DNA from: JALYIM01 sp040003205
GTDB lineage: Bacteria; Acidobacteriota; Terriglobia; Terriglobales; Acidobacteriaceae
DNA length: 5,982 nt
Direction: 5' to 3'
Assembly (NCBI GenBank): GCA_040003205.1
Contig: JBDUDA010000196.1
Coordinates: forward strand, 1-5,982
Shown here: piece by piece, positions 5,954-5,982 of the stretch
Layout: each line of letters opens with the position of its first letter
Numbering within the stretch: the first letter of the stretch is position 1
Position numbers and translations under genes: made by a program
The notes under the pieces: model-generated
The model's database searches: none
Seen by the model: only the letters and a program-made list of their open reading frames with translations
What the model was told of the DNA's origin: nothing

Positions 5954-5982
5954 TCGGGCAAACTCGCAAGTCGGTAGTGGCT

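Larger units (their letters stand above)
5376..5982. other. About 600-bp non-coding repeat-rich region
   Basis: I find no convincing gene here on either strand. From left to right it holds a degenerate 58-bp duplication (5407-5522), a small bulged hairpin (5534-5550), two two-hairpin elements in inverted orientation (5557-5624 and 5719-5787) separated by 94 bp of unremarkable sequence, and an A-rich hexanucleotide array (5786-5953). No classic terminator (GC stem plus T-run) directly follows ino1; the first strong hairpins lie about 190 bases downstream of its stop codon. Confidence 0.7.

Overview
The window most resembles an Acidobacteriota (Terriglobia/Koribacter-like) soil bacterium. The reasons are the fusion of two LptF/LptG permeases in one chain, a long-form inositol-3-phosphate synthase, moderately GC-rich coding sequence, and gene gaps filled with small palindromes of the 'GGCACGGC-TTCA-GCCGTGCC' and 'ATCCCGAGCGGAGC...GGGACCTGC' kind that I recall from such genomes. 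This assignment is an inference from pattern memory; no search was run.

Left part (1-2609): the 3' end of an lptF-lptG fusion gene, entering from the left edge, converges on a complete minus-strand endonuclease III gene (nth). Only five bases separate the two stop codons.

Middle (2610-3989): the gap upstream of nth holds a 144-bp imperfect palindrome that looks like a miniature element, then a likely sigma70-type promoter. Rightward from there run a 74-codon gene of unknown function with a GTG start and good SD, a DedA-family membrane protein gene, and a 138-bp gap with no convincing signal.

Right part (3990-5982): a complete inositol-3-phosphate synthase gene is followed by about 600 bp that I read as non-coding repeat DNA. 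It contains a degenerate 58-bp duplication, a pair of two-hairpin elements in inverted orientation whose stems differ by compensatory changes, and a roughly 165-bp T-poor hexanucleotide array (AAAGCN) that would translate as Lys-Ala repeats.

Functionally, three of the five genes concern the envelope or its lipids: LPS export (LptFG), a DedA transporter (family members recycle lipid carriers or phospholipids), and Ino1, which supplies the inositol headgroup precursor. nth is DNA repair and unrelated. No new multi-gene system is evident. The points most worth a second look are the repeat architecture at 5557-5953, the palindromic element at 2679-2822, and the small unknown gene at 2953.
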